A stretch of 64,000 bases of DNA from Opitutia bacterium (lineage in GTDB: Bacteria; Verrucomicrobiota; Verrucomicrobiia; Opitutales; T3Sed10-336): positions 1 through 64,000 of the forward strand of contig PWMU01000047.1 in NCBI GenBank assembly GCA_003558065.1, in the 5' to 3' direction. The notes under the pieces are model-generated. The model was not told where the DNA came from. It saw only the letters and a list, made by a program, of their open reading frames with translations, and did no database searches. The stretch's first letter is position 1; every line of letters starts with the position of its first letter. Shown here one piece after another: positions 44,310-53,146 of this stretch. The translations under genes and the position numbers were made by a program.

Positions 44310-46205
44310 TCAGGTCAGGTAGGGAATGTTTCCGTACCGGTACCCGAGGCTGCCTCGGGACACGGAGGCCGAGTGGCGGGCGCTCAGCCGGGTCTTTCCG
44401 CCCTTGACCGGCACGGCGAGGAGGTAGTGGACGGAGCGGCTCCAGAGAATATTGGGTTCGGGTTCGTATTCTTCCCGTACACGTTTCCACTTTGACGCGG
44501 GATGAAGGACTTCCCAGCCTTCCAGGTTCTCAATGGAGATTTTGCGGCCGACTGATCGTACCTCGGTCCAGTGGACCCTGCCATCGCGACCCGACCTTGC
44601 CTGGCCGTCCCGGTGGAATCCGAGGGCGAAGCCGCCTTCGACCCACTGCGCGCCTGTGAGTTTGGAGACGGAGACCTCGATGTCGTGCTCGGTGGTGTAG
44701 CTTTCCCCTTCGATCCGAATCGTGGTGTGAACCACGGCGTCGAGCGCCGGGGAACTCAGGCGGTAGCGTCTCCGGACGCGCAGAGTGTGCGCGTCATGGG
44801 TATCGACTTCCAGAATGCCGGCCGGACCGACCGAAGCACCGTCGTCAAGGCGCAACGCGAATTCGCAATCCCAGAAGGTCCGGTAAGTGGTCGTGGCGGA
44901 GTTGCACGGGAATGCCGAGGAATAGACAAACTTGTCGTATAGAGCCCGTTCCGCGGACCGGGGGTTACGGAGATTGAACAGGCGTACCTCGCCCGACTCC
45001 TTGAAGCCCTGGAAAACCAGGCCGGGGCCCTGTCGGGCTATCTGGAAATCACCTTCCTCCACCGGAAAGGGACGCGGCGGGGCGGTCCAGAAACGGTGGT
45101 CGGGGTCGAGCGCGAGACAGAGAAACGCCTGCATTCCCCAGTAGGGATGGCCGCAATTAATGTAGGAGGAACTGCCGCCCCTGGAGCCGTCCGGGCTCAG
45201 GTTTTCTATCAGGGCACCGCCTTCGTCGATGGAGCCCGCGTTGAGCCAGGCGACGAGGTTGCGGGCCAACATCGAGCGGCTGAGACCGGGGTCGGGCGCG
45301 GGGATCCCGACGTAATGGGCTGCGATCAGGCCGTTGAGCCATCCCCAGCGGTAAGGGAGAGAGCGGCCGAACAGGACGTTTTGTCCTGCGGCGTCGATGA
45401 GCATCGGAAGGTCGCGCAGGCGGAGGCTGAGCTGTTCCAGGGCCCGGTCGAGGAGGGGGTTTTCCCAGTCCGGAAGGATCGCCCGCAGATAGCAATTGTG
45501 TGAGCCGAACACCCAGAAGTTGTAGTAGTCGATATTGCTGTAGCGCTTGTCCCAGCACCAACCGTCCTGCAGGTAGAGTTCGTCTCCGATAAGGAGGTCC
45601 CGTCGCACTTCCTCGACCGAACCTTCGAATCCATGTTGCCGCAATGCGTGACGGAGGGCGTGATTGACGGCTGTGAAGAGCGACCAGTTGTTGATGTGAT
45701 CGGTGTAACCGGCCATGACGGCGAGCCAGGCCTGGATGTTGGCGATATGCTCGTGGGTGAGGCGTTCGAAGATCCAATCGCGTGACAGCCAGAGCGACCA
45801 CGCGATGACGGACGCCTCAACCTGACGCTGATTCTTGACCGGTCCGGGGTTTCCCCAGAAATCCGGGTGTTTGGGATCGGTGCCGTTGGTCAGTGCCTTG
45901 ACGATGATGTCCTTTGGGTCGACCCACCGTTCCTCCGTGACCTCCAGCGTTCGGGGGTTCGCCGGCTGGGCCGCCCAGGCGGCCAGCCCCGGAAGCATCC
46001 GGGCGACTCCGTCGCACTGGAGGCCGCTCTTGCTGACGAAGTTATTGAGGACAATGCCGTTCGGCGGCTGCCAGACGGCGTAACTGTCCGAGGTGGCTTC
46101 CAGGATCCGAAACCAGCCTTGGAAAATCCTCAGAAAGGTTTCCTGGTACCACTCGCGGTCCCCAGACCGCGCGGTCTGGGTAGAAGTCGAAGGTGCGGGA
46201 TGCAT
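44310..46205 (-). CDS. DUF2264 domain protein
   Basis: 631 residues from ATG 46205; a GTG directly before it is an alternative. The N-terminal half is an alpha-rich barrel-like domain (PGLAAWAAQPANPRT, HINNWSLFTAVNHALRHAL, YYNFWVFGSHN), and the C-terminal half is beta-rich (EGDFQIARQGPGLVFQGF, KLTGAQWVEGGFALGFHRDG). DUF2264 resembles glycan-modifying (alpha/alpha)n barrel enzymes in overall layout, and members often appear in polysaccharide-use loci. No signal peptide is seen. Function unknown. Confidence 0.85.
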   Translation of the reverse strand: MHPAPSTSTQTARSGDREWYQETFLRIFQGWFRILEATSDSYAVWQPPNGIVLNNFVSKSGLQCDGVARMLPGLAAWAAQPANPRTLEVTEERWVDPKDIIVKALTNGTDPKHPDFWGNPGPVKNQRQVEASVIAWSLWLSRDWIFERLTHEHIANIQAWLAVMAGYTDHINNWSLFTAVNHALRHALRQHGFEGSVEEVRRDLLIGDELYLQDGWCWDKRYSNIDYYNFWVFGSHNCYLRAILPDWENPLLDRALEQLSLRLRDLPMLIDAAGQNVLFGRSLPYRWGWLNGLIAAHYVGIPAPDPGLSRSMLARNLVAWLNAGSIDEGGALIENLSPDGSRGGSSSYINCGHPYWGMQAFLCLALDPDHRFWTAPPRPFPVEEGDFQIARQGPGLVFQGFKESGEVRLFNLRNPRSAERALYDKFVYSSAFPCNSATTTYRTFWDCEFALRLDDGASVGPAGILEVDTHDAHTLRVRRRYRLSSPALDAVVHTTIRIEGESYTTEHDIEVSVSKLTGAQWVEGGFALGFHRDGQARSGRDGRVHWTEVRSVGRKISIENLEGWEVLHPASKWKRVREEYEPEPNILWSRSVHYLLAVPVKGGKTRLSARHSASVSRGSLGYRYGNIPYLT

Positions 46206-46366
46206 CACAAGCGGAATTCTTCCGATCCATTTGAGTTGGGCAAGGGTAATAAGGCTTTTTGAGGCCGGTTGGAGCGTTTTAACAGTCGATTTACGGAATC
46301 GATTTCCCGGGGCATTTCCCTGCCCGAAAGTGACGGTAAGTTAAATAAAGAGTTGACCTTGCCGGG

Positions 46367-46407
46367 GGAAACAACCTTTTTTATTGGTTTCCCTGTTTGG
46401 GGACCAA
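46367..46407 (+). promoter_or_regulatory. Two mutually exclusive hairpins in the rpsU leader
   Basis: GGAAAC (46367-46372) can pair with GTTTCC (46387-46392). The overlapping TTGGT...CCC (46384-46393) can instead pair with GGGGACCAA (46399-46407). The two cannot form together. The element lies 20 bp before the S21 start, and the start codon has no Shine-Dalgarno. This layout suggests leader control, for instance by S21 itself; sequence only. Confidence 0.4.
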
Positions 46408-46427
46408 CCATTTCTGAATAAGTTTTT

Positions 46428-46625
46428 ATGCCGATTGAGATAAAAGTTCGCAAAGGAGAACCTATGGAGCGCGCCATTCGGCGCTTGAAAAAACGCTTGG
46501 ATCGCGAGGGAATCATCAAGGACGCCCGTGCCAAGCGCTATTTTGAAAAGCCTTCGGAAGTGAGGCGCCGCAAGAAAAAGGTCGAGGCGTTTAACGACAT
46601 GTTGCGCAACCGGCGCAACGCCTAG
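46428..46625 (+). CDS. rpsU: 30S ribosomal protein S21
   Basis: 65 residues. The basic helical sequence (MPIEIKVRKGEPMERAIRRL, then the RYFEKPSEVRRRKKK segment) is classic S21, which sits near the anti-Shine-Dalgarno and helps start-site recognition. A TTGACC box at 46353 may be its -35 element; a matching -10 box is not clear. The start AAGTTTTTATG has no Shine-Dalgarno. Confidence 0.97.
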   Translation: MPIEIKVRKGEPMERAIRRLKKRLDREGIIKDARAKRYFEKPSEVRRRKKKVEAFNDMLRNRRNA

Positions 46626-46715
46626 CGGGGCTTGCCGCGGTTCGGGGCGCTCGATCGATTGCGGGCCGGGTTATTTCTGGACTCCCCCTTCGGCCCCCTG
46701 GAACGCTACCTCGAA

Positions 46716-47657
46716 ATGCCAGTTTCCCTTTCAACCAGTTGGTGCTCGGGCCGCCACAAGGATGGCTACGAGATGGTAAAGGAAATGGTGGATCTCGGCT
46801 TCGAGAACATCGAGCTCAGCCACGGAATCCGGGTGTCGCTGGTGCCGGGAATTCTCCAGGCACTGCACGAGAACCTGGTTTCCATATCCTCGATCCATAA
46901 TTTCTGCCCTCTTCCCAATGGGGTGCAATACCCCGCCCCGAACCTGTTCCGGCCGTCCGCGATCAGCGGACAGGAAAGTCACTTATGGTACCGGCACACT
47001 CGTCGGACACTGGAGTTCGCCGAGCGGGTCAAGGCTCCGCTGATGATCACTCATCTCGGCAGCATCTCGTTTCCATTTCGCTCGCCGGCCAAGAAGTTGA
47101 AAGCGTTCCGCGAGAAAGCCGGAAGCGAGTGCCTGGAGGATCCCCGTTACCAGAATCTTCTGGAGAAAACCCGGACGAAGCTGCTCAAGCGGATGCCGAA
47201 GTTCTGGAGCCAGGTTCTCAGGAACGTGGAGCGGATCATTCCCGCAGCGGAGGAGAATCGGGTCAAGATCGCCGTTGAGAACCGGGAGGGCATTGCCGAG
47301 TTGCCGTTGGACGACCGCTTCAGCGACTTTTTTGACGAGATTTCCTCCAGCGAACACGTCGGGTACTGGCACGACACCGGGCACGCCGAACTCAAGGAGC
47401 AGTACGGGCTCATCGAGCACGAAACCCTGCTCCGTGAAAACGATCACCGCCTGCTGGGGTTTCATGTTCACGACGTGTCCGAGGACGGCGAAGATCACCA
47501 GCCCATTGGCACGGGGATCATCGATTTCGAAATGGTTGCGAAGTATATCCGGCCCGAGCACCCGGTCATCCTGGAATTCAGCCCGCGTCTGACTTCGGAG
47601 GAAGTCCTCGAATCCAGGGAATACGTGGAAAAGCTGCTGGCGAGTCGTTCGGCTTAG
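46716..47657 (+). CDS. Sugar-phosphate isomerase/epimerase-like TIM barrel
   Basis: 313 residues from ATG 46716; the earlier in-frame ATG at 46632 gives an unrelated N-terminus. AP endonuclease 2-type barrel: VDLGFENIELSHGIR, VSISSIHNFCPLPNG, PLMITHLGSI, VKIAVENREGIAELPLD, GYWHDTGHAEL, LLGFHVHDVSEDGEDHQP and PVILEFSPRL. The Glu, His, Asp and His residues at these strand ends fit a divalent-metal site. Enzymes of this fold isomerise sugars or inosose, or cut abasic DNA; no specific activity is evident. Placed between rpsU and mutL. Confidence 0.8.
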   Translation: MPVSLSTSWCSGRHKDGYEMVKEMVDLGFENIELSHGIRVSLVPGILQALHENLVSISSIHNFCPLPNGVQYPAPNLFRPSAISGQESHLWYRHTRRTLEFAERVKAPLMITHLGSISFPFRSPAKKLKAFREKAGSECLEDPRYQNLLEKTRTKLLKRMPKFWSQVLRNVERIIPAAEENRVKIAVENREGIAELPLDDRFSDFFDEISSSEHVGYWHDTGHAELKEQYGLIEHETLLRENDHRLLGFHVHDVSEDGEDHQPIGTGIIDFEMVAKYIRPEHPVILEFSPRLTSEEVLESREYVEKLLASRSA

Positions 47658-47736
47658 CGGGAACGGGCGGTTGCGGCTCCGTTTTCCGGAGGTTTTCCAA
47701 ATGGACTCAAGAGGAAAGAATTTCTAAGTTGGGCCG

Positions 47737-49566
47737 ATGACGTCGATTCGCATTCTCCCTGACCGGGTAGCCAACCAGATTGCGGCCGGTGAGGTGATCG
47801 AGCGACCGGCGGCGGTGATCAAGGAGTTGTTGGAGAACAGTCTCGACGCGGGAGCGACCCGGGTGGAGGTGGAGTTCCGGCAGGGGGGGCGCTCGTACAT
47901 GCGCGTTGAGGACAACGGCTCCGGGATGCGCCGCGACGACGCTCTGCTGGCCCTGGAGCGGCACGCCACCAGCAAGATCCGGGAAGCCGATGATCTGGAT
48001 CTGGTCGCTTCGTTTGGGTTCCGCGGGGAAGCGCTGCCCTCGATCGCCAGTGTTTCCCGTTTTCTGATCCGCACCCGCGAGGCGGGGGAGGAGACCGGTT
48101 CCGAAATTCTGGTCAACGGCGGCAAGATCCTCCATGTCCGCGACTGCGGGATGCCCCCCGGAACGCGCATCGAGGTCAGCCACCTGTTCAACTCGGTTCC
48201 GGCGCGGCGGAAGTTTCTCAAGACCGACAACACCGAAACCGGTCACATTGTGCATTGCGCGCGTCTCTACGCTCTGGCCCATCCGCAGATCGCGTTTACC
48301 TTGATCGACGGCGGACGGGTTCTTTTCCAGTCGCCTCCCTGCAGCGAGCTGAACGAACGGATCGGTGAAATCTTCGGCGAGAAGGTGCTCGACAACCTTT
48401 TGCCGATCGGCGCCGCGGAGGCCGATCTGCGGCTGAGCGGTTACGTCGGTAAGCCGGGGGTGGGGCGTTCGACGCGTCACGAAATGATCACCTTCGTGAA
48501 TCGCCGCCCGGTGGAGAACCGAACGCTTTCGTATGCGTTGCTGGAGTCCTATCATTCCTCCCTGAGCAAGGGCCGGTATCCGTTGGCATTCCTGTTTCTC
48601 GATATCGATTCGCGAGGGGTCGACGTCAATGTGCACCCGGCGAAGCGGGAGATTCGATTCAGGGAGGAAGGTCGGGTTCGCCGTTTCGTCATCGGCGCGG
48701 TGCTGAAGCGACTGGAATCGGGTTCCTCGCCGGAGGCGGCCGGCTCCGGTTCCGCGGCCGGCCCGGACCCGGAACCGGGCGAGCCCGCCGCAGGGTCGCG
48801 GGGCGCGGCGCCTCCCGCGCCGATTCCGATGCCGGGGGCATTCTCGACGCAACCGCGAGCTTCGCCAAAGACCGGGGTGGCTGCTCGATCCGGCGGGCTT
48901 CCCCCCGCGCCCGCGCCGACTGTTGCCGCTGGAGATGGACCGGAAGCAAAAGGCCGGGGTTTTTCGGTGGACAGTCCGGGGGGCGCAGCTGAAGGCTGGC
49001 GTTTTCTGGGACTGGCTCACGGGCAGTATGCCGTGTTCGAAACCGGGGCCGGACTGGTGCTTCTCGATCGACGGGCCGCTCATGAGCGCGTTGCTTACGA
49101 AGAAATCCTTGACCATTATCAGAAGGAAAAACCGCCCGCCCAGTCCCTTCTCTTCCCGGTGCCCCTCGAGGTGGATGCCCTCGGTGCCGCGGTTCTCGAG
49201 AATCACCGGGAGTTTCTCAAGGCGACCGGATTCGAGGTGGAACCCTTCGGTCGCAACTTTTTCCGGGTGGAAAGCGTCCCGGTATGGGTCGATCCGGAGC
49301 GGGTGGAGCCGTTTTTGCGGGACCTGATCGGGTTGATGCGGGACGGAAACCTTCCCGAAAGCCAGCCTTCACTGGCCAGGGATACGATCGCCCGGCTCGC
49401 GGCATGCCGGGCCGTGCGGATCAGCGACAGCGCGACGGAAGCCGAAATGACCGGTCTCGTCGGGCGCCTCCTGGCCTGTAGGCAACCGCTGACCAACCCG
49501 CGTGGCCGTCCTGCGTTTGTCGAAATCAGCCGCGGGGAGCTGGACCGGCGTTTTCAGAAGCGGTAG
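47737..49566 (+). CDS. mutL: DNA mismatch repair protein MutL
   Basis: 609 residues. GHKL ATPase domain: ELLENSLDAGATRVEV, VEDNGSGMRRDDALLAL and FGFRGEALPSIASV. A Gly/Ala/Pro-rich linker spans about 335-410. In the C-terminal domain, the nuclease motif DQHA(X)2E(X)4E appears as DRRAAHERVAYEE, ACR is kept, and CPHGRP reads NPRGRP. MutL couples MutS mismatch recognition to strand removal. The altered residues suggest loss of zinc binding and of endonuclease activity. No mutS or mutH is nearby. Confidence 0.95.
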   Translation: MTSIRILPDRVANQIAAGEVIERPAAVIKELLENSLDAGATRVEVEFRQGGRSYMRVEDNGSGMRRDDALLALERHATSKIREADDLDLVASFGFRGEALPSIASVSRFLIRTREAGEETGSEILVNGGKILHVRDCGMPPGTRIEVSHLFNSVPARRKFLKTDNTETGHIVHCARLYALAHPQIAFTLIDGGRVLFQSPPCSELNERIGEIFGEKVLDNLLPIGAAEADLRLSGYVGKPGVGRSTRHEMITFVNRRPVENRTLSYALLESYHSSLSKGRYPLAFLFLDIDSRGVDVNVHPAKREIRFREEGRVRRFVIGAVLKRLESGSSPEAAGSGSAAGPDPEPGEPAAGSRGAAPPAPIPMPGAFSTQPRASPKTGVAARSGGLPPAPAPTVAAGDGPEAKGRGFSVDSPGGAAEGWRFLGLAHGQYAVFETGAGLVLLDRRAAHERVAYEEILDHYQKEKPPAQSLLFPVPLEVDALGAAVLENHREFLKATGFEVEPFGRNFFRVESVPVWVDPERVEPFLRDLIGLMRDGNLPESQPSLARDTIARLAACRAVRISDSATEAEMTGLVGRLLACRQPLTNPRGRPAFVEISRGELDRRFQKR

Positions 49567-49645
49567 GGAGAAGAGGGGGCAGGTTCGAGGGAGTCAGGAA
49601 GAGGAATCCGGCCTGAAACCGGTTTGGTGTTGCCAGGGACCCGGC

Positions 49646-49674
49646 ACGCGGCTTCCCCAAGCGGGAAGCCGCGT
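49646..49674. terminator. Hairpin between convergent mutL and the TPR gene
   Basis: ACGCGGCTTCCC and GGGAAGCCGCGT form a perfect 12-bp stem over CAAGC. It starts exactly at the stop codon of the - strand TPR gene. No T-run is present, so it may act with Rho or as a 3'-end protector for both transcripts. Confidence 0.55.
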
Positions 49675-50180
49675 CACCCATCTTCGTTCTCTTCGGGAAG
49701 GATGAATTCGGAGAAGTTTTCCTCGAGCCCGTCGACGATCTCTTCAAAGCGCTGAAATGCGTGTTGTTCGGGATGGTTTTCCGCGGCGGTCTCAAGGTAG
49801 TCGACGGCGTCTTCCCGTCGATTGAGAAGGACCAGGGTGTACCCGACGTTCATCACGAGCACGGGGTTGCCGGGGTCTTCCTCAACGCGCTCTTTGTAAA
49901 GCTCAAGGGCCGTTTCCAGGCTTTCGCGGGCATCTTCAGGCCGATCCAGCCGCTGCCGGGTGAAGCCGCGGCCGATCCAGAGTTCGGGGGCGTCGTCGGC
50001 GATCTCCAATGCCTCTTCGAGAAGGCGGTCGGCCTTTTCCCAATCCTCCTGGGCCATGGCCAGGTTGGCGCGGTTGGCGAGGTCCTGGGCCTCGGCGTCG
50101 GGTTCCGCGGCGAGCGGGACGCAGAGAGTGACAGCGATCAGACCGGCGAGCCGGCGCAGCGTTTGTGGTGTTCTGAACAT
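49674..50180 (-). CDS. Secreted TPR-repeat protein
   Basis: 168 residues with a signal peptide (LRRLAGLIAVTLCVPLAAE). TPR-like helices follow: ANLAMAQEDWEKADRLLEEAL, PELWIGRGFTRQRLDRPEDARESLETAL and VLVMNVGYTLVLLNRREDAVDYLETA. Such proteins act as scaffolds in the periplasm. Gap of 73 bp to holB, so possibly in the same transcript. Confidence 0.8.
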   Translation of the reverse strand: MFRTPQTLRRLAGLIAVTLCVPLAAEPDAEAQDLANRANLAMAQEDWEKADRLLEEALEIADDAPELWIGRGFTRQRLDRPEDARESLETALELYKERVEEDPGNPVLVMNVGYTLVLLNRREDAVDYLETAAENHPEQHAFQRFEEIVDGLEENFSEFILPEENEDG

Positions 50181-50253
50181 AATAAATCGTGGTTGTGTGT
50201 GTGACAGGCGGAATGAAAAAACGTTGCCTCCCGGATCGTGTCGCAGGCCGGTT

Positions 50254-51222
50254 TCAGCGTCTCGCCCATAGCCGTAACGAATGGAGAAGGAAATGCTCCA
50301 GGGCCGCCTGTTCTTTCAGGTTCACCCTGAGCAGGCCGGCGCATTTCTCGAGCCGGCGGACGGCCCCGGTGAGAGCCCGCGCCGGAAAGACCTTCTCTTT
50401 CCGTCCGAGTTCGCGCCCGAACTCGTGGGTCGCTCGTTCGATCTCGAGAAGAAAACGGTGGCGGACCGCCACCTTGACTCCCTCCTCAAGCGCCTCTTGC
50501 TGTTCGCTCTCCAAGTGGGCCGGGAGTTTTTCCTTCCAATCCGCCCAGCTGCGGCTGGTTTCCTGCTCCAGGACGTGCTGGAATCGGGTCAGGAGCCCGA
50601 ACAGCCGAATCGTCGAGGAGGCCACCTCCGGCGGTTTCCTGACGCCCGCGGCCACGTCTCCCAGCCAGGTCCGGTAGGCGTCGAGCCATTCCCGCATCGC
50701 TTCCGGGCAGGCGGCGGTCGTGTCGGTATCGGGGAACCGGAAGGTCAGGCACCGGCTGCGGATGGTCGGCAGAAGCCCGTAGGGCTGGGTGGTGAGGAGG
50801 AGGATAACGGTGTCTGCCGGCGGTTCCTCAAGGGTTTTCAGGAAGATGTTGAAGGCGGTCTGGTGCATGCGCTCGGCTTCGTAGAGGATCGCCACCTTCT
50901 TTTTCGAGACCTGAGGGGAATGGCAGATCTTGCGGATGAGTTCACGGGTGTCCTCCGCGGATATCTGCCGCATCTTTTTGGCCGGGCGGACGGTGAAAAA
51001 ATCCGGGTGGCTGGCGAGCGGCAGGGCGGCCGCTTCCGCTGTCGGAGCCGCCCGGCGCAGGAGATTGGCGGCCAGATGCTCCCCCACCGTTTCCAGGAGC
51101 GCGAAGTCTTTGGCCGTTAGAATGAGGCTCTGAGGAAAACGGTTTTCTTCGGCCGCGCGCAGAAGGATTTCGGCCGGACGCGAGGCGGCGACCTCTTCAG
51201 GAAAGACGTTCTTTGATGGCAT
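50254..51222 (-). CDS. holB: DNA polymerase III delta-prime subunit
   Basis: 322 residues from ATG 51222, which lies inside tmk and gives a 26-base overlap. The AAA+-type clamp-loader subunit has HPDFFTVRPAKKMRQI..., AILYEAERMHQTAFNIFLKTLEEPP, and the sensor/arginine-finger SRC in PTIRSRCLTFRF. No zinc-binding cysteines and no Walker A lysine are seen, as expected of delta-prime. It opens the sliding clamp with the other subunits. The C-terminal collar domain is recognisable but diverged. Confidence 0.88.
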   Translation of the reverse strand: MPSKNVFPEEVAASRPAEILLRAAEENRFPQSLILTAKDFALLETVGEHLAANLLRRAAPTAEAAALPLASHPDFFTVRPAKKMRQISAEDTRELIRKICHSPQVSKKKVAILYEAERMHQTAFNIFLKTLEEPPADTVILLLTTQPYGLLPTIRSRCLTFRFPDTDTTAACPEAMREWLDAYRTWLGDVAAGVRKPPEVASSTIRLFGLLTRFQHVLEQETSRSWADWKEKLPAHLESEQQEALEEGVKVAVRHRFLLEIERATHEFGRELGRKEKVFPARALTGAVRRLEKCAGLLRVNLKEQAALEHFLLHSLRLWARR

Positions 51223-51829
51223 CCTGGATCTGTTGCTCCACGGTTTCCACTGAAGCGGTGCCGTCGAGTACGACAAAGCGTTCGGGCAGTGATTTCGCCA
51301 GCATCTGGTACCCGTCCCGTACCAGCTCGTAGAATTGGATGTTCTCTTTCTCCATGCGGTCCGGAAGGTCCGAGACGCGGTGGCGAATGCGGTTGAGCCC
51401 GACCTCCGCAGGAACGTCGAGCACAATCGTCAGATCGGGGATGAGGTCCCCGACCGCGAAGTTATTGATGACCGTCACCGGATCCTTCGACAGTTTCCGC
51501 GCAACGCCCTGGTAGACCGTGGTCGAGTCCAGAAACCGGTCGCATAAAATCACTTTACCCTCCTTCAATGCCGGTTCGATGACCTGGCGGACCAATTGGG
51601 CGCGGCTGGCGGCGAAAAGAAGCAGCTCGGTTTCCGGGCACATCTCCTTTCCCGCGGCGCTGTGTTTGAGCAGGTGACGGATCTCCTCCCCGATTTCGGT
51701 GCCGCCGGGTTCCCGGGTGACGATGACCGGATGTCCCTCCCCGTCCAGACGCGAAGCCAGGCGGTCCATCTGCGTGGACTTCCCGCTCCCTTCGGAGCCC
51801 TCGAATGAAATAAATACGCCGTTTCGCAT
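51197..51829 (-). CDS. tmk: Thymidylate kinase
   Basis: 210 residues from ATG 51829; the frame runs further but the fold begins at VFISFEGSEGSGKST, which holds the P-loop. The DR motif (ILCDRFLDSTTVYQGVAR) and lid region follow. It phosphorylates dTMP to dTDP. It sits in the operon pfkB-like - tmk - holB, a common pairing of tmk with holB. The start is 20 bp after the kinase gene. Confidence 0.95.
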   Translation of the reverse strand: MRNGVFISFEGSEGSGKSTQMDRLASRLDGEGHPVIVTREPGGTEIGEEIRHLLKHSAAGKEMCPETELLLFAASRAQLVRQVIEPALKEGKVILCDRFLDSTTVYQGVARKLSKDPVTVINNFAVGDLIPDLTIVLDVPAEVGLNRIRHRVSDLPDRMEKENIQFYELVRDGYQMLAKSLPERFVVLDGTASVETVEQQIQDAIKERLS

Positions 51830-51848
51830 GAGATCGAATGGATAAGAT

Positions 51849-52964
51849 TCAATCTTTCCAGTTTCGCAGGAAAGAGTCGATTTCATTCAGTGACGGACTT
51901 CGGGCATTGCGGACCAGGTACCCGGAGAAACAGACTCCCAGGGTCAGGGAGGCGAGGGGCGTCATGTTCAGAGTGTGTCCGAGCGACAGCCCCGCATTGA
52001 AATGATCTCCGGCGCCCGTGGTCAGGACCGGGCTGTCCGTGTACGGTCCCGGCAGATACCAGGTGTCCTCGCGGGTCGCACAGGCGGCGCAGTCGCGGGG
52101 ATGAACCGCGACCATGCTTAGAGAAAGCTCCTGGCGGATCTTTGTGGTCAGCCGCTTCAGGCTGTCTTCGTCTTCTCCCGATTCCTTGATCCCGAGGACG
52201 CGGCCGACGAGCTGGCCTTCTTTCAGATTCATTCCCAAAAGGGTTTTTCCATAGGACTGGAATCGTTTGATCGTCAGAAGCGCGCTCTTGATATCGCTGT
52301 CCGAGCGCTTTTCCGGGTCCGCCAGATCGAAGAAAAAGGTTCGCTGATCCCGCGAGGGCAGATTGGGCAGAACCTTTTCCAACAAGGCGTTCAGAATATC
52401 CGTCATCGACGGGATCATGGTCCAGTTAACCATCCCGATCAGGTCGAGGCGGGAGAAGAGGTCGAAGAACTTCCCCTCGCCGACGGTTTTAACCATGGCT
52501 TCGTAGGTAATAGCCTCGAGGGAGGAGGTCGTGTTGAGCAAAAGCTTGCCGTCGGTGAACTCCAGGGCGTCGGTGGTACCGGGTGCGCCGAGGGAAAAAG
52601 CTTCGGTCTTTCCGGCGAACTCCTTGAAGACCGGATGGACCTCGGGGGTTCCGAGGGCGCCGATATAGCGGACCTTCATGCCGGCTGAGAGCAGAGCGTG
52701 GGCCATGATCGGGCCGTTGCCCCCAAGCCGGTGTTCCCGCGGAAAAAGCTCGATGTTGGTGCTCTTGCCCGCGGCGCTTTCGATGCGGCGGGCGAAATCG
52801 GGAATGGTGGCGATCGGGGTGAAATTCTCTCCGGGACCGGACCGGTTGGCGACCGGTTGGACGATTCGATCGACGAAGCCGTCGAATCCGACCAGCCCGA
52901 GACGCGAGGACAGCCGGCCCCGCTTGGCTTCGAGTTCCTCCAGAGTGTGAGTTTTGAAATTCAT
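51849..52964 (-). CDS. PfkB-family carbohydrate kinase
   Basis: 371 residues. N-terminal GFDGFVDRIVQPV and GGNGPIMAHALLSAGMKVRYIG are PfkB-like substrate-binding elements; the anion-hole and catalytic base are in TTGAGDHFNAGLSLG. Members phosphorylate sugars (ribokinase, fructokinase) or nucleosides. The long N-terminal extension and NTTSSLEA region do not identify the sugar. It is first in the tmk-holB transcript. Confidence 0.87.
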   Translation of the reverse strand: MNFKTHTLEELEAKRGRLSSRLGLVGFDGFVDRIVQPVANRSGPGENFTPIATIPDFARRIESAAGKSTNIELFPREHRLGGNGPIMAHALLSAGMKVRYIGALGTPEVHPVFKEFAGKTEAFSLGAPGTTDALEFTDGKLLLNTTSSLEAITYEAMVKTVGEGKFFDLFSRLDLIGMVNWTMIPSMTDILNALLEKVLPNLPSRDQRTFFFDLADPEKRSDSDIKSALLTIKRFQSYGKTLLGMNLKEGQLVGRVLGIKESGEDEDSLKRLTTKIRQELSLSMVAVHPRDCAACATREDTWYLPGPYTDSPVLTTGAGDHFNAGLSLGHTLNMTPLASLTLGVCFSGYLVRNARSPSLNEIDSFLRNWKD

Positions 52965-53101
52965 CTTGTAATGTGAAGTTCATAAAAAAGACGTTGAAGT
53001 TGAAACATCAACACTAATTGCTTTTCCTACTCACTTGAAAGGCAGGCGGGCTTCGGAATGGATCCTCCAGGCAAAGCCCGTTATTTCTGCGCCGGTCGAG
53101 G

Positions 53102-53107
53102 TATAAT
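53102..53107 (+). promoter_or_regulatory. Consensus -10 box upstream of the tolQ/exbB operon
   Basis: TATAAT is a perfect -10 hexamer 40 bp before the ExbB/TolQ start. No -35 box lies at the usual distance, so the assignment is partial. Confidence 0.4.
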
Positions 53108-53146
53108 GATTGAACGAACCCATAAAAACGCCAAACATCGCCCGGT

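Noticed and set aside
47707-49206. 499-codon open frame on the - strand
   Set aside because: Antisense to mutL; Arg-rich composition typical of a shadow frame.
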